Source of the DNA: Christiangramia forsetii KT0803
GTDB lineage: Bacteria; Bacteroidota; Bacteroidia; Flavobacteriales; Flavobacteriaceae
Direction of reading: 5' to 3'
DNA: 64,000 nucleotides
Assembly: GCF_000060345.1 (NCBI RefSeq)
Contig: NC_008571.1
Coordinates: 2,666,001-2,730,000, forward strand
Shown here: positions 61,903 through 64,000 of the stretch, piece after piece
Layout of the letters: each line of letters opens with the position of its first letter
Position numbering within the stretch: position 1 is the stretch's first letter
The notes under the pieces: generated by a model
Told to the model about the DNA's origin: nothing
The model's input: only the letters and a program-made list of their open reading frames with translations
Database searches by the model: none
Made by a program: the position numbers and the translations under genes

Positions 61903-62106
61903 TTAAACTCCCCCTGCCACTGTCATTAGTATATTCAGTACTAAACCAATTCCGAGCCCCCATAAGGCAGCATGACAAGCAGACCTCGCACTATTTGGTT
62001 GAGTATTTTTTTTTGAGAAATATACAATCGCCCCGGCCAGTGGTATACAAAATGATAAAATGGTTAATCCGGTTCCGAGTTCATCCCGGTGGTCATTATG
62101 AGACAT
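61903..62106 (-). CDS. Small two-helix membrane protein (DUF4190-like)
   Basis: A 67-residue protein (MSHNDHRDELGTGLTILSFC) with two helices (LTILSFCIPLAGAIVYFSKK; CHAALWGLGIGLVLNILMTV). The arrangement resembles short DUF4190-like proteins. It is 12 nt after the DUF2085 gene and 267 nt before the vWA-like gene, so it may or may not share their transcript. The gap 61636-61902 holds no gene. Confidence 0.65.
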   Translation of the reverse strand: MSHNDHRDELGTGLTILSFCIPLAGAIVYFSKKNTQPNSARSACHAALWGLGIGLVLNILMTVAGGV

Positions 62107-62118
62107 ATAATAAATAAT

Positions 62119-62460
62119 TTAGGTTAGTGATAGTATTAAATTTCCAATTTGTTTTCCCCAGATAGATATTAGAGACATACAGCCAATACCAGCGGCTAAT
62201 CCAGTTATAAACCTTACTCCATTTGTACTTTCCCAATTAGAAAATGCCTGGGTTAAACCATCAATTATCGTTGGAAGCATAATAAATAAACTTAACCATA
62301 GGTTAAGAGTAAAAAAACTGAATAAAAAAATTGGAAAGCTTAAATAGCCTATATGGATACCCGTGCATCTCGCACAAACCGGGAATTGTTTACCCTTAAA
62401 GAAAAAAGATCTTTCAGGTAATTGATGGCAAAAAGAAAACTCCAGTTTTTTACTAAACAT
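62119..62460 (-). CDS. DUF2085 family membrane protein
   Basis: A 113-residue protein. The N-terminal [20 protein letters not shown] followed by RCTGIHIG is the DUF2085 signature (C-H-Q...C-A-R-C-x-G), a potential metal site at the membrane face. Three hydrophobic helices follow (about 35-55, 60-80, 85-108). The DUF2085 family is widespread but its role is unknown. It precedes the small gene at 61903 by 12 nt. Confidence 0.9.
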   Translation of the reverse strand: MFSKKLEFSFCHQLPERSFFFKGKQFPVCARCTGIHIGYLSFPIFLFSFFTLNLWLSLFIMLPTIIDGLTQAFSNWESTNGVRFITGLAAGIGCMSLISIWGKQIGNLILSLT

Positions 62461-62551
62461 TTGATCTGTTCAATATCCAGTCGTAAAACTAAGGCCAACT
62501 AAAAAGAAGATCATACGGTTTCCCGTAAAATGAGAAATTAATTAGGTAAAA

Positions 62552-63202
62552 TTAGTTCCTGACGTATTTATCAATCATATATTTTGTAATTGGCTTTAAG
62601 GTTTTTCCACTTACTGGATGTTTTCCTGGAGATGAGAAATACTCTAATCCCCCATTGCTTTTATAGTACCAAATTCGAACTTCACCATTTTTAAAAAAAG
62701 TTGTGGCCTCAGAAACTTCCACTTCTTTAAGGTTTCTATAGATATGTGGAATAAACTTTCGTTCTTCACTGCTTCCGCTGCATTCAGTTTTGATATAGTG
62801 ATCATTACTCCAGATCATGCATTCTTCCTTCCCTCCTATATAACCCAAGTACGATGAAGTAGCTACCACCATAAGAAAGCTTAAAGCAACCATTAGTTTC
62901 TTATTGGAAAATAAATGACTCTTCTTTTTTTCTTCAAGTTCATTGATTTGGCTGGAAGTTGAATTCCATTTTATATAGCTATCATAACTCTCATAGCCTA
63001 AATATTGAGCTAAATAATCTTTTACTTTTTGATTTGGAGATGACTCACCTTTATAATACCGGGTTAAGGATTTTGTGGAAATCGAGTATTTGAATTTTTC
63101 AAAGATATAGTCAGATAAAAACTCTGCATTCGCATTGGTAGAGTTTCTTTCCGTTTCGGCCTCTGCTTTCTTAAAAGCAGCAATAATTATTTGGTGGGTC
63201 AT
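62552..63202 (-). CDS. Membrane-anchored regulator-like protein
   Basis: A 216-residue protein. The N-terminal ~85 residues (FLSDYIFEKFKYSISTKSLT, RYYKGESSPNQKVKDYLAQY, LGYESYDSYI) resemble a helix-turn-helix-like domain repeatedly found in Bacteroidetes at the N-terminus of membrane proteins. A helix at about 105-123 (MVALSFLMVVATSSYLGYIG) is followed by an extracytoplasmic domain with two cysteines (CMIWSNDHYIKTEC) and GEVRIWYYKSNGGLEYFSSP. It could sense an external signal and act on DNA. Upstream, between it and the lipoprotein gene, lies a cluster of TTGGACA half-sites. Confidence 0.75.
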   Translation of the reverse strand: MTHQIIIAAFKKAEAETERNSTNANAEFLSDYIFEKFKYSISTKSLTRYYKGESSPNQKVKDYLAQYLGYESYDSYIKWNSTSSQINELEEKKKSHLFSNKKLMVALSFLMVVATSSYLGYIGGKEECMIWSNDHYIKTECSGSSEERKFIPHIYRNLKEVEVSEATTFFKNGEVRIWYYKSNGGLEYFSSPGKHPVSGKTLKPITKYMIDKYVRN

Positions 63203-63238
63203 TTCTTAGAAATTCAGCGATGTAAAACTAACAAATCT

Positions 63239-63280
63239 ATTGGACATTCCGTTTGGACAGAAATGTCCAAAGCTTGTCCA
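63239..63280. promoter_or_regulatory. Cluster of TTGGACA/TGTCCAA half-sites
   Basis: TTGGACA at 63240-63246, TTTGGACA-GAAA-TGTCCAAA (63252-63271, perfect 8-nt arms) and TTGTCCA at 63274-63280. The cluster starts 37 nt upstream of the regulator-like gene at 62552-63202 and lies in the divergent gap to the lipoprotein gene at 63476. Likely an operator for an autoregulated protein. TATTGGACATCCCGT at 16503-16517 is a near copy. Confidence 0.6.
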
Positions 63281-63423
63281 GATCTTGTCTACCCTTGACC
63301 ATACTGCCCTTATTTACTTTGCCCTGTGATTGATAAGTCAGTACAACTTACAGGGAAGTGAAGGACTTCTGGCTTATCAACTCATGACTTCCCACTAGCT
63401 CATTTCTGAGCTTAAAATCGAAA

Positions 63424-63442
63424 AACCCGCATAAGCCGGGTT
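63424..63442. terminator. Hairpin near the lipoprotein gene
   Basis: AACCCG (63424-63429) and CGGGTT (63437-63442) form a hairpin. On the minus strand it is followed by TTTTCGATTTT, so it looks like a terminator read leftward, although no minus gene is known to its right. It may be a leader hairpin of the plus-strand gene at 63476. Confidence 0.4.
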
Positions 63443-63475
63443 AACAATCTAATGTCAATTTTTAAAAACTAAGTC

Positions 63476-63646
63476 ATGAAAAAAATCAGTCTTCTACTAT
63501 TATTACTTATTTCAAATTTATCTATTATTTCTTGTACAGAACAAAGTTTAGGTGAGGCTACAGATGAACCTCAAAGGCAATATGCTTCTGAAGGAGAAGA
63601 AGATCCAAATCCTCCATCTGAAGAGCCTCCCAGCAATGGTAATTAG
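63476..63646 (+). CDS. 56-residue lipoprotein
   Basis: ATG at 63476 gives MKKISLLLLLLISNLSIISC followed by TEQSLGEATDEPQRQYASEG and a Pro/Glu-rich tail (EEDPNPPSEEPPSNGN). The lipobox is IISC, and the mature peptide is a short acidic, disordered chain. Such tiny lipoproteins commonly sit next to a lipoprotein or kinase with helical repeats in flavobacteria, as here. A terminator at 63662-63688 follows. Role unknown. Confidence 0.78.
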   Translation: MKKISLLLLLLISNLSIISCTEQSLGEATDEPQRQYASEGEEDPNPPSEEPPSNGN

Positions 63647-63661
63647 TGCTTATTAAATAAG

Positions 63662-63688
63662 GCCGCTGTTATAGCGGCTTTTTTATTT
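63662..63688 (+). terminator. Terminator between lipoprotein genes
   Basis: GCCGCT (63662-63667), loop GTTAT, AGCGGC (63673-63678), then TTTTTTATTTATTTT. It separates the 56-residue lipoprotein from the next gene, whose start at 63700 is close downstream; partial read-through is possible. Confidence 0.8.
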
Positions 63689-63699
63689 ATTTTCGCTTT

Positions 63700-64000
63700 A
63701 TGAACCTACGCCCCCTGCTTCATACGTTTGGTATCTTTTGCTTTCTAGCGCTATCCTCGTGCACGAACAAAGAAATTTCTTCTAAATCCCAGATTAGAAA
63801 AGATTCCACTAGTTACTATTTTCAAAAAGGAAAGAATTCCGAAGAGATACAAGAAAAAATAATAAACTTTAATAAAGCTCTTCAATCCATAAAAACTATA
63901 GAGGATTCCCTTATGCTGGATATCCTGGACAACAAAATTTATTATCATAACCGCTTAAAAGAATATGACAGTTCCCTACATTTTGCAGATCGCCTTATCA
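63700..64000 (+). CDS. Lipoprotein with helical repeats, 5' part only
   Basis: From the ATG at 63700 the frame stays open to the window end (100 codons). It begins MNLRPLLHTFGIFCFLALSS with the Cys following (lipobox LSSC) and continues EEIQEKIINFNKALQSIKTI and LMLDILDNKIYYHNRLKEYD, SSLHFADRLI, a TPR-like helical pattern. In Bacteroidetes this layout often starts an outer-face TPR sensor that ends in a membrane helix and a histidine kinase or LuxR-type domain, but that part lies beyond the window. Frame and signal are seen directly; the rest is inference. Confidence 0.75.
   Translation, partial: MNLRPLLHTFGIFCFLALSSCTNKEISSKSQIRKDSTSYYFQKGKNSEEIQEKIINFNKALQSIKTIEDSLMLDILDNKIYYHNRLKEYDSSLHFADRLI

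Noticed and set aside
42546-63202. Classical Zorya, BREX, CBASS or type VI secretion
   Set aside because: No ZorC/D/E, PglX/BrxC, nucleotidyltransferase-effector pair or VipA/ClpV-type genes were found; only the ZorAB-like pair matches.
1-64000. CRISPR array or tRNA genes
   Set aside because: No regularly spaced direct repeats with unique spacers were seen. No tRNA cloverleaf was noticed apart from the tRNA-like part of tmRNA; a covariance-model scan would be decisive.

Overview
The window looks like a chromosomal segment of a marine-type Flavobacteriia (Bacteroidetes), close in flavour to Gramella/Christiangramia. That placement is inference. It rests on AT-rich DNA, promoters of the TTG...TAnnTTTG type, weak Shine-Dalgarno signals, a tmRNA tag reading GENNYALAA, many Bacteroidetes DUF families, and the extragenic repeats related to 'CCTTCGAC...TCAGGATGACA' that are frequent in flavobacteria. 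No tRNA, rRNA, CRISPR array or intact transposase was recognised.

Region 1 (1-16 kb) is mostly housekeeping and envelope genes. It holds kdsA (KDO-8-P synthase); an operon of outer-membrane porin, BCCT osmolyte transporter and tandem universal stress protein; two mechanosensitive-channel-type proteins; a secreted EEP phosphatase/nuclease; a small regulon of membrane proteins with a winged-helix repressor and two matching palindromic operators; an MpaB-like oxygenase; creD; DUF1361/DUF2809 membrane proteins; a CopG/MazF toxin-antitoxin pair whose toxin is frameshifted; and a saccharopine/alanine-dehydrogenase-like enzyme. It ends in the tmRNA gene ssrA.

Region 2 (16.4-30.9 kb), just 3' of ssrA, looks like an accessory region with decay. 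It contains unknown proteins, a YqiA-like hydrolase, a WYL regulator, a PIN-type toxin module lying between a complete WYL gene and a duplicated WYL 3' fragment, a cyclic-phosphate-processing receiver protein, an AAA ATPase gene broken by an in-frame TAG, a DUF2779 nuclease-like gene, a methyltransferase with a truncated duplicate on the far side of a DUF2914 gene, and a nuclease-like gene broken by an in-frame TGA.

Region 3 (31-41.3 kb, minus strand) is a compact type I restriction-modification operon (hsdM-hsdS-orf-DUF262-DUF262/DUF1524-hsdR). Two GmrSD-type proteins and one unknown protein lie between the specificity and restriction subunits.

Region 4 (42.5-62.5 kb, minus strand) is the most unusual part. 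About 20 co-directional genes, mostly with gaps of 1-30 nt or short overlaps, encode: a vWA-like lipoprotein, a four-helix membrane protein, a tubulin/FtsZ-like GTPase, a 1124-residue Hsp70/actin-like ATPase with a ~560-residue unique N-terminus, a lipoprotein with a coiled-coil, an acidic membrane protein, a MotA/TolQ-like channel with a long coiled-coil tail, a MotB/OmpA-like partner, a trypsin-like lipoprotein, a thermonuclease-like lipoprotein, two membrane J-domain-type proteins (one without HPD), a PH-SHOCT protein and several exported unknowns. I read this as a candidate envelope-spanning, ion-driven motor coupled to two cytoskeletal-type NTPases. It resembles the ZorAB half of Zorya in outline but has none of the known Zorya effectors. 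Its function (defence, envelope stress, surface machinery) cannot be decided from sequence alone.

The right end holds a DUF2085 protein, a membrane-anchored regulator-like protein with a cluster of TTGGACA/TGTCCAA half-sites upstream, a 56-residue lipoprotein, and the start of a lipoprotein with helical repeats that runs off the window.
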